Shown here piece after piece: positions 10,150-21,746 of a DNA stretch of 64,000 nt. The DNA is taken from contig SCFE01000119.1 of assembly GCA_004352715.1 (NCBI GenBank), forward strand, positions 1,069,992-1,133,991. The letters are read 5' to 3'. The DNA is from Hofstenia miamia. Taxonomy: Eukaryota > Xenacoelomorpha > Acoela. The notes below the pieces were generated by a model. That model did no database searches. It was not told where the DNA came from and saw only the letters and a list, made by a program, of their open reading frames with translations. The position numbers and the translations under genes are program-made. The first letter of the stretch is position 1; every line of letters starts with the position of its first letter.

Positions 10150-12050
10150 GAAAAATAATGATTTTATCTGATGAAATGAGGTGAATATATAGATTGACCA
10201 GCCAATGGAAATACATTGAACTTATGAAAATTAATTATTGGTTGAAAAAACGTGATACAATAAATGTGTTAATGATGAATATTAACAGAAATGAAATGTG
10301 GTTTTTTGTAAGTTTTCCCAGATTATATTGTATGTGCAATCATTCGAAAATCATGGAAAAAACAAAGCATAATGTGTGTGATAATGAGGTATATTAACAA
10401 AAATGAAATGTAATGTATGCAAACAATTGTAACACGTGATATAGCTGTGTATATTAACATGAAATTAGTCATATAAAACCAAAAAATGTATGTAAATGTA
10501 AATTGGCCACAATATGAATCATTTGAAAGCAAACCTCTTTTTAAAACCAATTAGTGATAACTGTCAAATATGCATTAATGCTTTTACCCCAACCTGTCAA
10601 AAAGCACTTTGTGATAATAATTTCAAGTGGTGAGTCAGCACTTAAACAATCATCAATATCTGTGAGTCAGCAATTCTCAAGGTCAGTTTGTGACTTCTCC
10701 TATCCTTTATATATACTACTCAGATAGCATGCTAGATTTGCTAGGCAAGCAACTTCCTACATTTGCAGAAATTCAATATCATATTGGTTGTTGGACAATG
10801 TATGGAAGTATACAAAATCAACAACCTGATGTAGCATGGAAATGATATTAGGGTTGCCATTAGAAAATAGTAGCAGATATTTCAAAAGCTATTTGCACAA
10901 GCCACAACTCATTTATGAGAGAAATTGTTTGCAATTGTTGAATATTTATTTATTTTTAACTAAGTAACATGGAGCAATATATTCTTGCATTGACAATAAG
11001 TGGCATAGAACAATATATTATGTCATTAATAAAAATATTTTGTTGAAGAATTTCCCCAATTAGTTTGTTTTGCACTGCCTTTTGTTAGACTAAGCAATTT
11101 TCTTATCTCTGAGAGCAGAACAGGATTAATCATCCTGTCATATCTCTAATTTCAAATTATAGCTATGAGAAATACTGTTTTAGTAATAATCAGAACTGAT
11201 GTCTTTGACCCAAACTTATTAATGTAAACTTGTCCCAACCCTAGCAACCATGCTTTAAAAATGTAAGGAAAACTCAATTGCTTTTAAAAATTTTGTACTT
11301 GTGTAAGATTATAGGCATAGAAGTAACATGATTTTAGCCGCAAAAATTTATTTAGGTGCTTATGAGAAAAGCGGGAATACTTGTATATTTCTGTTGTAAC
11401 AATGGTATTACTCACATGGGAATTTATAAATTCCCATTGGTAATGGGACCAAAACATTCCATTGCACGAAATATTTTCTTATTGCAAAATATTTCTGTCT
11501 TGCAACTTTGAAGGAAAATTGAATTTGAGTTCTATATCTTAATGAATGAGTTAAAAATATATTTAACAAGTGCACTAAATAGGCTCCCATTTTTATGTCA
11601 CTTCAGTTTCTATATGGCAAGGCAATGAGCATATGTATAGTGAAGCTTTCCATCAAAGAGGATATTTGATAATTTTAAGGCAATTAGAAAAAGGACTATA
11701 ATGATTTAAATATTAATTTTTTCAAAATTTTGAGGATGTCAGATTGTTCCTCGTAAAAAACTGGTCTAGAAAAGTTTATTGGATGAGTCATCAATTTTTT
11801 TTTGAAAAAGTCCCCTAAAGTAAAATTGATCCAGTTTTATTTCCCTTATACTCTCAACAAATTAAAAAATAGACCCATTTAGCACAATTTTTAAAAATAC
11901 TTTATGCCTTGCATTAAGATTGCATTCAAAACCAATTTTCATCTGACATCATGTGACAAATATGTTGCAGCAAGAAGATATTTTGCATTGTGCATTAGCA
12001 CAATAACTGTAGTCTAATTTGTGCAAATTGATTTTATGGCAGTGATGGTT
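10150..12050. other. Region without recognisable gene
   Basis: AT-rich noncoding sequence. A perfect 22-bp palindrome lies at 11416-11437 (centre GGGAATTTATAAATTCCC). No domain-bearing frame was found; short frames on either strand look like chance. Confidence 0.5.
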
Positions 12051-12149
12051 TTAAACGCCCACAGCATTGGAGTTTAAACCACTTGGTTGCGCATAGCGAG
12101 TATACCCCACAATGGCGAAAAAAACATGTTGAATAGTGCGGGCAATACT

Positions 12150-13530
12150 TTTGACTTTCCAGTATTTTATACATCTCAGTTTGGATTCCGTAGTCATAGA
12201 AGTACAATTGATGCTATTGCGCTTTTAGTTGAAAAACTCCGTGTATCAGCTACGACACTATGAAAGCCTCTCTAATACTATTGAACTTAAGAAAGGCATT
12301 TGACACTGTTTCTCGTAATACATTATTAAGCAAGTGAAATTCGAGGGAAGATGTTACATATTCTAAAAAGCTCTTTAACGTGTAGGACAGCATGTAGTAC
12401 ACTGAAATTAAGATCTTCAATTAACAAGATTAATTGCGGTGTTCCACAAGGCTCAATTTTAGGTCCGTTGTTATTTCTCATTTACATCAATGATTTGCCG
12501 AACTGCTGCCACTTTGTCGACATCGCTATATTTGCCGATGATACGAGTCTGTTGAACTATGATAATGAAAACCCGTTATCGAATATTAATGACGACTTTA
12601 CATCCATTTGCTCGTGGTTAACCAATAATTCACTGAGTCTAAATATTTCCAAATCCATTGGAATTAATTTTGGACATTCATACACTAATTGTTATATCAA
12701 TGGAGACGATATTCTTTTTAAAAACGAAGGCAAATACCTTGGTATTGTGCTTGACAATTGGTTAAAATTGGATAATCCATTTATATAGGTGTTAAAAAAT
12801 ATCAGAGCTGTGCGGACTAATCTTTAAAACACGACATTATTTTAACAGGAACTACCTAATTTTGTTTTATAAATCTTTTATCAAGCCAATATTTCAATAT
12901 GGTATTCTGGTCTATGGTTCAGTTTCTAAAATAGCATTAAAACCAATTCACAAAATACAGACGAGAATAAGCAGGGCTGTGTATTGCATGAGATTTTCGG
13001 ATGATTTAAAGGAAAAGTTCCAACAATCATAAATGACTGTATATTAATTACATGTTTATGAATTGGTTAAGTTTTTACTGAAATCAATCAGTTCTTCAAT
13101 TCTTTCATAAACTTAAATGCAAACATCCCTATGAAACTAGAAATTCAAAGAGGAATCTAATCAGAACCCTAAAATATAATACTACAAAATTTAAATTTCC
13201 TATTCAATATCGGGCAAACAAAATCTATAATTTTTTAGTACTAAACAAGATTCCCGCTGATATTTCTGAAGGAAAATACACAAACGATCAAATCAATGAT
13301 ATTGCACATGAATTACAAAACAACTTTATTTGGTGTAATGACGAACTGACTCATTTAGTGTTTCTTTAATGATTTTCCCTGTGAATGTAGTTGGGCTCTT
13401 CACTTGTTTTTAGCTTAGTTATTAGAAGAGTCCGTATTCTAACTATTTTATTTTGTTTTTTTGTTTGTTTATAACAATTAGTAGAATAAAATACTATTAT
13501 TACTATTATACTATTATTATTATATGCAAT
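12150..13530 (+). mobile_element. Decayed LINE (non-LTR retrotransposon), reverse transcriptase region
   Basis: The frame at 12351-12788 carries reverse transcriptase hallmarks: GVPQGSILGPLLFLIYINDL, then FADDTSL (the catalytic motif), then KYLGI. Upstream (12177-12310) a QFGFR-x-x-x-STIDAI motif and a KAFDTV-like motif remain across a frameshift and stops. Downstream sequence to about 13370 is compatible with the thumb and C terminus but is broken by many stops. The 3' end is followed by a TAT/ATT-rich simple tract near 13485-13530, typical of a LINE tail. Apurinic endonuclease domain not seen, so probably 5' truncated. The motif style fits the jockey/CR1-like branch. Confidence 0.85.
12351..12788 (+). 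pseudogene. LINE reverse transcriptase fragment
   Basis: This is the longest remaining open piece of the LINE above, 145 codons. It retains the palm motifs GVPQG and FADD and ends at a premature TAG. The frame upstream is shifted, so it is not expressed as an intact enzyme. Confidence 0.85.
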
Positions 13531-13539
13531 TTTCGGAAT

Positions 13540-14180
13540 TTTGAAAAAGTACCTTTTAGAAATGGTAAAAATGTGTTAAAAACAAAAATATAAAGTTTAA
13601 GAATTATGCAAAAAATTGAAAACATTGCTTACATAATCAGGGGTAGCTAGAAATTAATTTCTAAAAACTTCAAAATTTGCCGGCAAATTACGCTTTTCGG
13701 GGACAAAAATCCTTCCACACCACGCAGCCAAAGGATTAAAAAAAGTTTATATTAGCAGATTTTCAACTTATTCCTACTATTCACTGAACAGCAAGAGTAC
13801 TTGTAAATATCCCCAGATCTTTGACTTCGTTTTCCAATAACATCGAAAGCGGGTAAAGTAATGCAATATTGAATAAAGGCGAACTTATATATGTAATTGG
13901 TGAAACCAAATGGCACTAATTCAATGAAATCCAGCGAAAGCCTATTTAAGATGTTGATGGCAAAACTTAGGTAATCAGTAAATTAATGTATAGATGTGGT
14001 TCAAAAACTGAACCCATCAAATATCACGTATTCCCAGAATCAGTTTTAACTTAACTAGCATTGCTATATTAATTTAAGCAAATGTATAAACTTAGTGTAA
14101 CTGAATACAAATAAACGTAAAACAAAAATAAAATTACATTTTCACATATCAATACAGAGTACAACTCCGAATAACTTGCA
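13540..14180. other. Downstream noncoding stretch of the TRIM-like gene
   Basis: No coding region recognised. Since the neighbouring gene is on the minus strand, its 3' untranslated region should lie here. An AATAAA-type signal in that orientation is not obvious from inspection. Confidence 0.4.
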
Positions 14181-15782
14181 TTAAATGGAAATTAGGTAAA
14201 TTCGATTCTTTTCACAGATATAAATCATATTTGGACAACGCATAGTCATTGCATTAACAGGGCCAAATTTTTCTAAACACTTGGAAAAAGTAATATTTCT
14301 GGATTCATTTTCTTGTGGAAAATTAAATACATCCAAACAACACTCATATTTTCTGAATGCAACGAAAATATTACCTGGTAGAAAAAGAGTAAGATGGTAA
14401 AAATATTGAGGACTTCCCAATTTGTAGGCTTTTCTTCCTGTTTCATATGAATATACAATAATTGGTCCTCCTACAAATCCGGCCACAGCAATGTATTCCA
14501 AATTTCCATCAATATTCATGAATACTACCTTACCAGCTAACGCAAGTGACTTTCTTTCGTATTTGTTAATACTTGAATTGTATTTAAAAATACGCCCACC
14601 TATACATAAGATATAAGCAAACCTTTTACAAGGACTTGAACAAATGGCCATCACATTTTCTAGGTCTTGTATTTCCTTCGGCAGTCCAACATAAAATCGC
14701 CGAAAGTCTAAAGTTATTAGTTTCACATTACTTTCGTAGAATAGTAGGATTGAGCTACTTCCCAATAGTATTATGCTTAAACACTTATCAGAAAGTTTAA
14801 CATCAACTTTCAATTCAGAATCATCCAATGTTTGTGTTATTATTTTTATGTAGTAACGTCTATATCTATTTAATAAAAGCAATAAACATTCGATGGAATC
14901 ATCATAGCAGATGTCTACTATTTCATCCTTTCTAGTATCGTACACACTATCAGGTAGAGCAACTTCTTGTGACCCTCTAGAACATATTGTTTCATAAATT
15001 AATGTAACTTCTCCAGCAAAATCCCTGATATGGCCTTGTACTTCCAAATAGTCGCAAATATTGGACATTACCGTTAGTTTCTTAGCATCAAATGAAGTTT
15101 GTACTTTTTCCAAGCCGACTTTAGCCACGAATTCGTCGTACTTTTGATAATAAGTGTTAACCTTGAAGTCAGAAGCACGAATTGGGAAGTGGTGATTCAT
15201 CAGAAAAATCTTCCTTATATCGTATTCAAATTTCCTCAAACTTTTCAGCATTTTAGACATTTTTTCTAGTTCTTCATCACGGTTTTGGTTCAAATTTTCT
15301 ATTTGATCTTCAAATGTTCTTCTTACAAATTTAACGAGGTCATCGCATTTTTCTTGAATCATTGTTTGTAGGCCGTTTACTTCTCTTTGAAAACTAGCTT
15401 TTCGGTTATTTATTTCAGAGATCGAATTGCCCACCTCTGCAAGTTTTTCGTTGCATTTTTCTTTGGAAACTGATATTTCCTTTACAATATCTCGACGTCT
15501 TGCGCTTAAGTCATAAATCATATGACCCTTGTGAAAATCTGTTCCACAGCCATGACATACGACTTGCTTACAATTTGCTTCGTGGCAGAAGTAGTTATAT
15601 TCTTCATCATGTTGAGGACATTTAGGTATTTCTTCTGATAAATGCGGATAAAGTAATTTTATATCACTACTATGCTCATTATAGCAATTGGTGCAGAAAT
15701 TAAATAAACAATCGCAAAATTTAATATCAGAAGAATCCACTAATTCGCATTTACATGAGAAACACGTTGTTATTCCAGTCAT
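14181..15782 (-). CDS. B-box/coiled-coil (TRIM-like) protein, intronless
   Basis: A 533-aa intact frame starting at MTGITTCF; the in-frame extension upstream to 15800 begins with TTG and is not used as a start. Residues 7-37 hold a cluster of Cys (C7, C10, C12, C23, C25, C30, C33) resembling a B-box 1 or degenerate zinc site. Residues 55-87 match the full B-box 2 ligand set: C55, H58, C66, C71, C76, C79, H84, H87. Residues about 95-190 are a Lys/Glu-rich coiled coil. The rest (about 250-533) looks like a beta-rich, propeller-type C-terminal domain, possibly NHL or WD-like, but without clear repeats. No RING finger is seen, so ubiquitin ligase activity is doubtful; a scaffold or regulator role is more likely. 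The lack of introns suggests a retrocopy or a recently expanded family. Confidence 0.85.
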   Translation of the reverse strand: MTGITTCFSCKCELVDSSDIKFCDCLFNFCTNCYNEHSSDIKLLYPHLSEEIPKCPQHDEEYNYFCHEANCKQVVCHGCGTDFHKGHMIYDLSARRRDIVKEISVSKEKCNEKLAEVGNSISEINNRKASFQREVNGLQTMIQEKCDDLVKFVRRTFEDQIENLNQNRDEELEKMSKMLKSLRKFEYDIRKIFLMNHHFPIRASDFKVNTYYQKYDEFVAKVGLEKVQTSFDAKKLTVMSNICDYLEVQGHIRDFAGEVTLIYETICSRGSQEVALPDSVYDTRKDEIVDICYDDSIECLLLLLNRYRRYYIKIITQTLDDSELKVDVKLSDKCLSIILLGSSSILLFYESNVKLITLDFRRFYVGLPKEIQDLENVMAICSSPCKRFAYILCIGGRIFKYNSSINKYERKSLALAGKVVFMNIDGNLEYIAVAGFVGGPIIVYSYETGRKAYKLGSPQYFYHLTLFLPGNIFVAFRKYECCLDVFNFPQENESRNITFSKCLEKFGPVNAMTMRCPNMIYICEKNRIYLISI

Positions 15783-15980
15783 TTTATTAAATAAAACCAA
15801 AATACAGGCACATTTTTATCATGAAATATATTTACTAATATTGTTACTGAATCATTAATATCCTTCTGGTGCTCGCCTGTATGTTTTGTCAAACGTGATT
15901 GTTAATTTCCCCATATTTTTCACTTGACAAGTGATACATTTCTTATTCATCATTGTCCAGTGACCACGGAAGTGAGGACA

Positions 15981-16166
15981 TATATATATATNNNNNNNNN
16001 NNNNNNNNNNNNNNNNNNNNNNNNNNNNNNNNNNNNNNNNNNNNNNNNNNNNNNNNNNNNNNNNNNNNNNNNNNNNNNNNNNNNNNNNNNNNNNNNNNNN
16101 NNNNNNNNNNNNNNNNNNNNNNNNNNNNNNNNNNNNNNNNNNNNNNNNNNNNNNNNNNNNNNNNNN

Positions 16167-16200
<34 letters not shown>
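15981..16200. repeat. (AT)n microsatellite with internal 175-N gap
   Basis: Alternating TA dinucleotides flank an N run (15992-16166). Frames crossing it encode only Tyr-Ile repeats and are artefacts. Confidence 0.95.
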
Positions 16201-16203
<3 letters not shown>

Positions 16204-16299
16204 ATGTGTATATGTACAAAAAAAATGATGCTATGCTTACCAGTTAATATTTTGAAATTTCAGAGTTTACGTTCGATGTCACTAAGCTGGAGGTTGATG

Positions 16300-17235
16300 G
16301 CTGCTGTTCACGTAACACTGAATAAATATCTCAATTTTCACTGTTGTTTTCAGCAGTGTTCACAGTATTCTCCAAAGAAATTGTTGATATCTTAGATAAA
16401 TGTTCCAAAATCCAAGCATCTAGCAAGCGCAATTAAGAACATAAAAGTATAATTTCGCAAGGTTGGATCTAAGAAAGTTCATATCCAGTGATGAGCAGTA
16501 ATTAAAGTAAAAATTTTTTCATTAAGAACACGCAAAAATGTAGTTTTGAGTTGTGTTAACAAACGTAAATTATCTAGCGATATCTGAAAGCTCTTCACCA
16601 ATATATATTATGATGGAATAACTAAATGAATTGTAGCTGAATTAGTAACTTCTAATTTTTTAATTACTTCTTCAATTTTAGGAAAATCGCATAATTACAT
16701 CATTAATTTCATGATCCACATTAGTATAATAAGTTGTATTTTCCCAGGTCGTGTACGCAAAATATCATAGCTTTCAATAATACAGTCAGGTCAATGCCAG
16801 ACTGATAACCAACGTCTGGTCTTTTCTCCTCCTTCGATGGTCTTTGGAAGGTGCTCTTGTATAAAAGAGGAATAATGCACATATGAACTAAGTTCACTTG
16901 CAGCCTCGTCATATTTTCGCAGATCTTCATTGGTTTCCTAAATAAATATTTTTCGAGGCGAAGATATTTTTGAAGATGGCAGTCATTAAGTGATTTAGTA
17001 TTTATAACTAAACGTCCAAAAATATATAATGATCCTTAATTAAGAACAAGTATAACCTAAATTTTGCAATATGTCAATTAATGTCTTCCTTACCTTAACC
17101 AGTTTCAAAGTTGTGCTGAATACAGTGTGTAGTCTGTGATTCGCGCATGAAATCCTAGCGTAATTTCTTGAATTAAATGCAGCTATCATATTACTTCAAC
17201 AATCGGTAATTATATTCAAATCACATCCACTTAAT
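16300..17235 (-). pseudogene. hAT transposase remnant
   Basis: On the minus strand, broken frames contain an ordered series of hAT-type motifs. From about 17230: ITDC-x-SNMIAAFN, then RISCANHRLHTVF, the usual zinc/catalytic-core R-x-x-C-x-x-H pattern. Further on (16940-16400): DEAASELSSYVHYSS, ATIHLVIPS, LKTTFLRVLNEKI and a TFLDPTLRNYTFM motif matching the hAT LDPR-x-K block. Multiple stops and frameshifts mean it is dead. Spacing between the two groups is close to that of a full transposase with one piece missing. Confidence 0.7.
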
Positions 17236-17239
17236 CCAA

Positions 17240-18170
17240 ACTCCTAAAACTTATGACTTTTTAAAAGTGACATAACGCACATGCAATAATGAATAATAGT
17301 AAACTTGTTTTGTTGTAAAAGTTGTGCCAAAATGTGACACAAGTAAAACCCAGCTACGACTTAACTACTAAAGGTTTTTACTTCATTAACACATGTTCAT
17401 ATATTTTTTAAAAGCGTGCATAAAAAACATAATCTCTCGAATTACTCTGATCTAAGTAAAAAAATTGATGAGTTAAATAAGGAAATTCAGATTTCGATGG
17501 ACTTTTAGTATAGTCCAAAATACACTTATTGCACTTTATTATTGTGAACTTATTTTCGAAAACCCTTAATTATTTAACATTCCTGCCCTCCGCCTTTAAT
17601 TAAAGAAAACACTATAGATACAGATGCATAGTATAGTATAAGCATCAGCTCCGAGGCAAAATCAAGTTTTCCAAATTAAAAAAACGGACTATTTTTGAAA
17701 AAAGCGAAATAAAATTATTATTATAAATTACAGAAGATATTTTTGATATAATTGTAGTTTGTTTCTGAGCCACAAAACTATTTAAAGAGCATAATTTAAG
17801 ATGTATAAGTGTGCTTAAGGAAAAATATGGAAGCATTTTGTATCGATTAGAACTGATTTGCAACATGATTTCCGTAAAGTTCAATGCAATTTCACAAAAT
17901 TCCAACAGGGACATTTGAATGAAAAATACTTACTACTTGTTCATGATTGAAAAAAAACTAAGAGCATTTCTCAATTTGTCACTCTATTCATTTCACTAAT
18001 ATTTTTAGACAATTCCAAAAATGTAATCAAATGCTTAAAAAGCTGAAATTTTGGAGACACATGCAATAAATGATTAAAAAAATATCAGGTATATACTTAG
18101 GTTAGCAATGTGAAAATAATATTTTTTATTAATTGCCCGGCACTCCACGGTTTTTTAAAAATATCTAATT
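17240..18170. other. Region without recognisable gene
   Basis: AT-rich sequence; the minus-strand frame at 17645-17914 has no recognisable motif. May include the outer end of the hAT remnant, but I could not identify its terminal repeat. Confidence 0.4.
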
Positions 18171-18304
18171 GTACAGGGTGTTCAAGCGAACGCGTCAGTA
18201 ATAAATCAGTTATATTGAAAAATTAAAAAAAGTTAGGCTAAATTTGTTTTTCTCATTGAGTAACATGACCTTGCGGATTATTGATTTTTCACTTTAACTT
18301 CCAA

Positions 18305-18661
18305 ATGAATGCATACTCTTTGGAAGAGAGACGCCAAATTGTAGAGCAATATTTCGCTAATGGAGAATCAGCTGCAACAACTATCACAAAATACAATTCT
18401 CTACACAACATAAAACGCACATCAGACGGGCCACATTTGAATCCAGTAAAGAGAATTATTCAGAAATTCAAGAAGAAAATTCTTTATCAAACAAGTTTCA
18501 TGGTGGCCAAAATAAAATATTTGATAATGAGGAGTTAATGGAAGAAGTTCAAGGTGTTGTTGACGAAGTGCAAGCCGCTGGAGATGTTATCAGCATTCGA
18601 AAAATTAAATCTCGGTGCAGTACAGAAATATCAATAGGGACAATTCATAAGATTCTGCATT
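18305..18661 (+). pseudogene. Mariner-like transposase, N-terminal DNA-binding part
   Basis: The frame starts MNAYSLEERRQIVEQYFANG, a homeodomain-like helix-turn-helix of transposases. After a frameshift near 18480 the protein pattern continues (NKFHGGQNKIFDNEELMEEV, then SIGTIHKILH), followed by a TAA near 18661. Two lesions make it non-functional. Confidence 0.8.
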
Positions 18662-18706
18662 AATCATTGAATATTCGACCATATAAATATTCTGTTTGTC
18701 AATTCC

Positions 18707-19472
18707 NNNNNNNNNNNNNNNNNNNNNNNNNNNNNNNNNNNNNNNNNNNNNNNNNNNNNNNNNNNNNNNNNNNNNNNNNNNNNNNNNNNNNNNNNNNNNN
18801 NNNNNNNNNNNNNNNNNNNNNNNNNNNNNNNNNNNNNNNNNNNNNNNNNNNNNNNNNNNNNNNNNNNNNNNNNNNNNNNNNNNNNNNNNNNNNNNNNNNN
18901 NNNNNNNNNNNNNNNNNNNNNNNNNNNNNNNNNNNNNNNNNNNNNNNNNNNNNNNNNNNNNNNNNNNNNNNNNNNNNNNNNNNNNNNNNNNNNNNNNNNN
19001 NNNNNNNNNNNNNNNNNNNNNNNNNNNNNNNNNNNNNNNNNNNNNNNNNNNNNNNNNNNNNNNNNNNNNNNNNNNNNNNNNNNNNNNNNNNNNNNNNNNN
19101 NNNNNNNNNNNNNNNNNNNNNNNNNNNNNNNNNNNNNNNNNNNNNNNNNNNNNNNNNNNNNNNNNNNNNNNNNNNNNNNNNNNNNNNNNNNNNNNNNNNN
19201 NNNNNNNNNNNNNNNNNNNNNNNNNNNNNNNNNNNNNNNNNNNNNNNNNNNNNNNNNNNNNNNNNNNNNNNNNNNNNNNNNNNNNNNNNNNNNNNNNNNN
19301 NNNNNNNNNNNNNNNNNNNNNNNNNNNNNNNNNNNNNNNNNNNNNNNNNNNNNNNNNNNNNNNNNNNNNNNNNNNNNNNNNNNNNNNNNNNNNNNNNNNN
19401 NNNNNNNNNNNNNNNNNNNNNNNNNNNNNNNNNNNNNNNNNNNNNNNNNNNNNNNNNNNNNNNNNNNNNNNN
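18707..19472. other. Assembly gap, 766 N
   Basis: Covers the middle of the mariner-like transposase, including the position of the first catalytic Asp. Confidence 0.97.
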
Positions 19473-19486
19473 TTAATAAGCAAAAC

Positions 19487-20083
19487 ATGCGATATTGGGG
19501 AACTGGTGAGCCACCTGCTGGCATAATTCGCACACTTCAATCACCAAAAACTATTGCATGGTGTGGAATAACTTCTAGAACTGTTATTGGTCCATTCTTT
19601 TTTACTGATACTGTGAATTCAAGCAGTTATGTTGCTATGTTAGATGAAAATGTATTGCCATCTTTAAAGAGACAAAGAATCTTTAACAAAGTAACATTCA
19701 TGCAAGACGGAGCTTCTCCTCACATCTCACACTTAGCCAGAAATTATTTAACGACAAATTTTAAGAAATGAGTCATTGGGTGTCATTTTTCAAATTTGTG
19801 GCCTTCCCACTCACCAGACCTTAAACCCTGTGATTGGTTTTTATGGGGTTATATAAAAGATTCTTTTTTCCCTCCAAACAAAGTTTACTCAAATATTTTG
19901 GAGCTGCAGAACTTTATTTTGGAATGTGTTTCCAGTATTGAAGAAAGCACTTTGCTTAAAGTTCCCGAATGTTTTTTGTCTCGTATTCAACCTTGTAAAA
20001 ATGTTAATGGCAATCATTTTGAATGCATTTTTTTCAAATTTTTTAAATCCGCAGTATCAAATAATCATAAAATGTATATTTGA
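19487..20083 (+). pseudogene. Mariner-like transposase, catalytic C-terminal part
   Basis: Contains the second and third catalytic blocks: FMQDGASPH and WPSHSPDLKPCDWFLWG. Counting residues between the two Asp residues gives 37 if the single in-frame TGA (after FKK near 19769) is counted as one codon. This is DD37D-like spacing. Apart from that stop the frame is open to 20083. A C-terminal tail follows the catalytic core as in related elements. Confidence 0.85.
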
Positions 20084-20159
20084 ATAGAATATTCCCTTAT
20101 ATTAAATAGTTATAGATATTTTATAATTGACGCGTTCGCTTGAACACGCTGTAGTAACA

Positions 20160-21100
20160 AATCAGTCGAATACAAGTGTAATTGTTGTATTTTTGTTTGA
20201 AAAATTTACTATAAACAGAGATGGAATTGGATCGGATCTCGGATCGATTCGGGTCAGATCGGTTCAGATCTACATTTTAAAAAAATTTCGGGATCTGTTT
20301 CGTATCTAAGAATTTTTAATAATTGTGTATATTGTAAATTTTGTATATTTATACATTGAATGAATGTTCGTGATTATTATAATCACTAATACAAAAAGTT
20401 TTATAGAGCTATACCATTGGTATAGCAAAAAATGATGTTATTTTATTTAATGTTGCGTTTATGTCATTTAAAATTTGTACTCCAATCTACTATCCGATTT
20501 TAATGAAAAGCATTCAAAATATATATTTAAATCTCAAATTTAGCTTGAAAAAAAATTTTCCTGTCACGAATATTAATACACTTACTACAATTTTTTTAAT
20601 GCCTTGCAAAATATATATTTTGGTTTGCTCTTAATTTGCTATTGTTTGTGATATTCATGTTTTTATTCGCCTTTTTTGCAATTTTGAACTAAGTTTTATC
20701 TTATTGTTTGAAACAAATTTAATTCTCAATTCAGATTAACATTGCAAAATGGTGATTTTTGGATTTGGATATAATAAAATTATTAGGGCTGTAACACCAT
20801 AAGAAACTCAACTATCTTAACTCTATGAATATATTACGATTTTGTTGATGGAAATTTAACAATTAGATTACTACAAAGCTTACAAATAAGCAAAGAAATT
20901 AATTTTTTGTAGTTTTGGCAAAGCAATTATCAATTTCCATTCATAATCAAAGTCATACTAATCAGAAACGGATTTGCTTCTTGTGGGAGGCAATTACTGA
21001 TAAAGAAGCAACCTATTTCAAACATAGATGGAAATTGACCAAACATTTTGGGTCCACTTTATCATGGATAAAAAACATTTCTTGAATTTTTAGCTTTGCT
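20160..21100. other. Noncoding, with a GATC/TCGGATC-rich block at its left end
   Basis: 20216-20300 starts CAGAGATGGAA and contains repeated GGATC/GGTCAGATC-like words, probably the subterminal repeats of a hAT-type element. The remainder is AT-rich without recognisable coding sequence. Confidence 0.4.
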
Positions 21101-21379
21101 TTACCAAAATTGACTGTATTAAATTGTAGTAGTAGAAGAGTATTTGATACTGATTGTAATATTTCAAAATTTAACATTGATTTTACAACACATTTAATCT
21201 ATAGAGGATTCCTTACATTTGAGTTGATTTGCATGCACTATTGCGTAAGTTGGCCCATTGTACCAAAACNAAACATCAAACTCAACTGGAGCTTTCAAGA
21301 AGGAGTGGGAAAACTTATCTCAACACAGATTCCAATAGTGAGTCCAATGAGTTTTACACAGACATGGTGAGATCACTAG

Positions 21380-21745
21380 TATGAAAATATATTTAAATAT
21401 ATTTTTTGCAAGAAATAAATATATTTTTCTTTGCAATAAAAAAAAATAAATATATTAAATATATTTTCTGATATTTTTTTATAAAAAATATATATTTTAT
21501 CGGTTGAGTGAAGTCACGCTATGTGAAGCTAATCTTGTTTGTTTACATTCCTTACCTGCTTTATAGAATATTATTCACAGGGTGTCAGTACATATATAAG
21601 CAGTGTCTACCAGCACGGTACTGCACAATAATATACTCACTGTATTTTCATGTAATTAAAATTATTGTCATTGTTCACGTTGAAAAATAAATATATTTAT
21701 TTATTGCCAATATATTTAAATAAAATATATTTTATATAGCCCTAA
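21380..21745. mobile_element. MITE, copy 1 of a family with AT-rich arms and a conserved core
   Basis: AT-rich arms built from ATATATTTAAATA-like words flank a GC-richer core (about 21505-21640: GAAGTCACGCTATG, GCTAATCTTGTTT, CTGCTTTATAGAATATT). The whole unit matches 50010-50414 in reverse orientation. It interrupts a hAT-like transposase frame that resumes at about 21747. No long ORF inside; a non-autonomous element. Confidence 0.75.
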
Positions 21746-21746
21746 T

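Larger units (their letters stand above)
18174..20151 (+). mobile_element. Tc1/mariner-superfamily transposon with terminal inverted repeats
   Basis: Terminal inverted repeats of about 24 bp: CAGGGTGTTCAAGCGAACGC at the left and its complement with one mismatch (CAGCGTGTTC...) at the right. TA dinucleotides directly abut both ends (18172-18173 and 20152-20153), the expected target duplication. The inside has an N-terminal helix-turn-helix frame and a C-terminal catalytic frame separated by a 766-N gap. The element is 1978 positions long including N. Confidence 0.92.

Noticed and set aside
14273-14458. 61-codon minus-strand ORF inside the TRIM-like gene
   Set aside because: Shadow frame of the 533-codon gene.
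15924-16247. Tyr-Ile repeat peptides
   Set aside because: Translation of an AT dinucleotide microsatellite around a gap.
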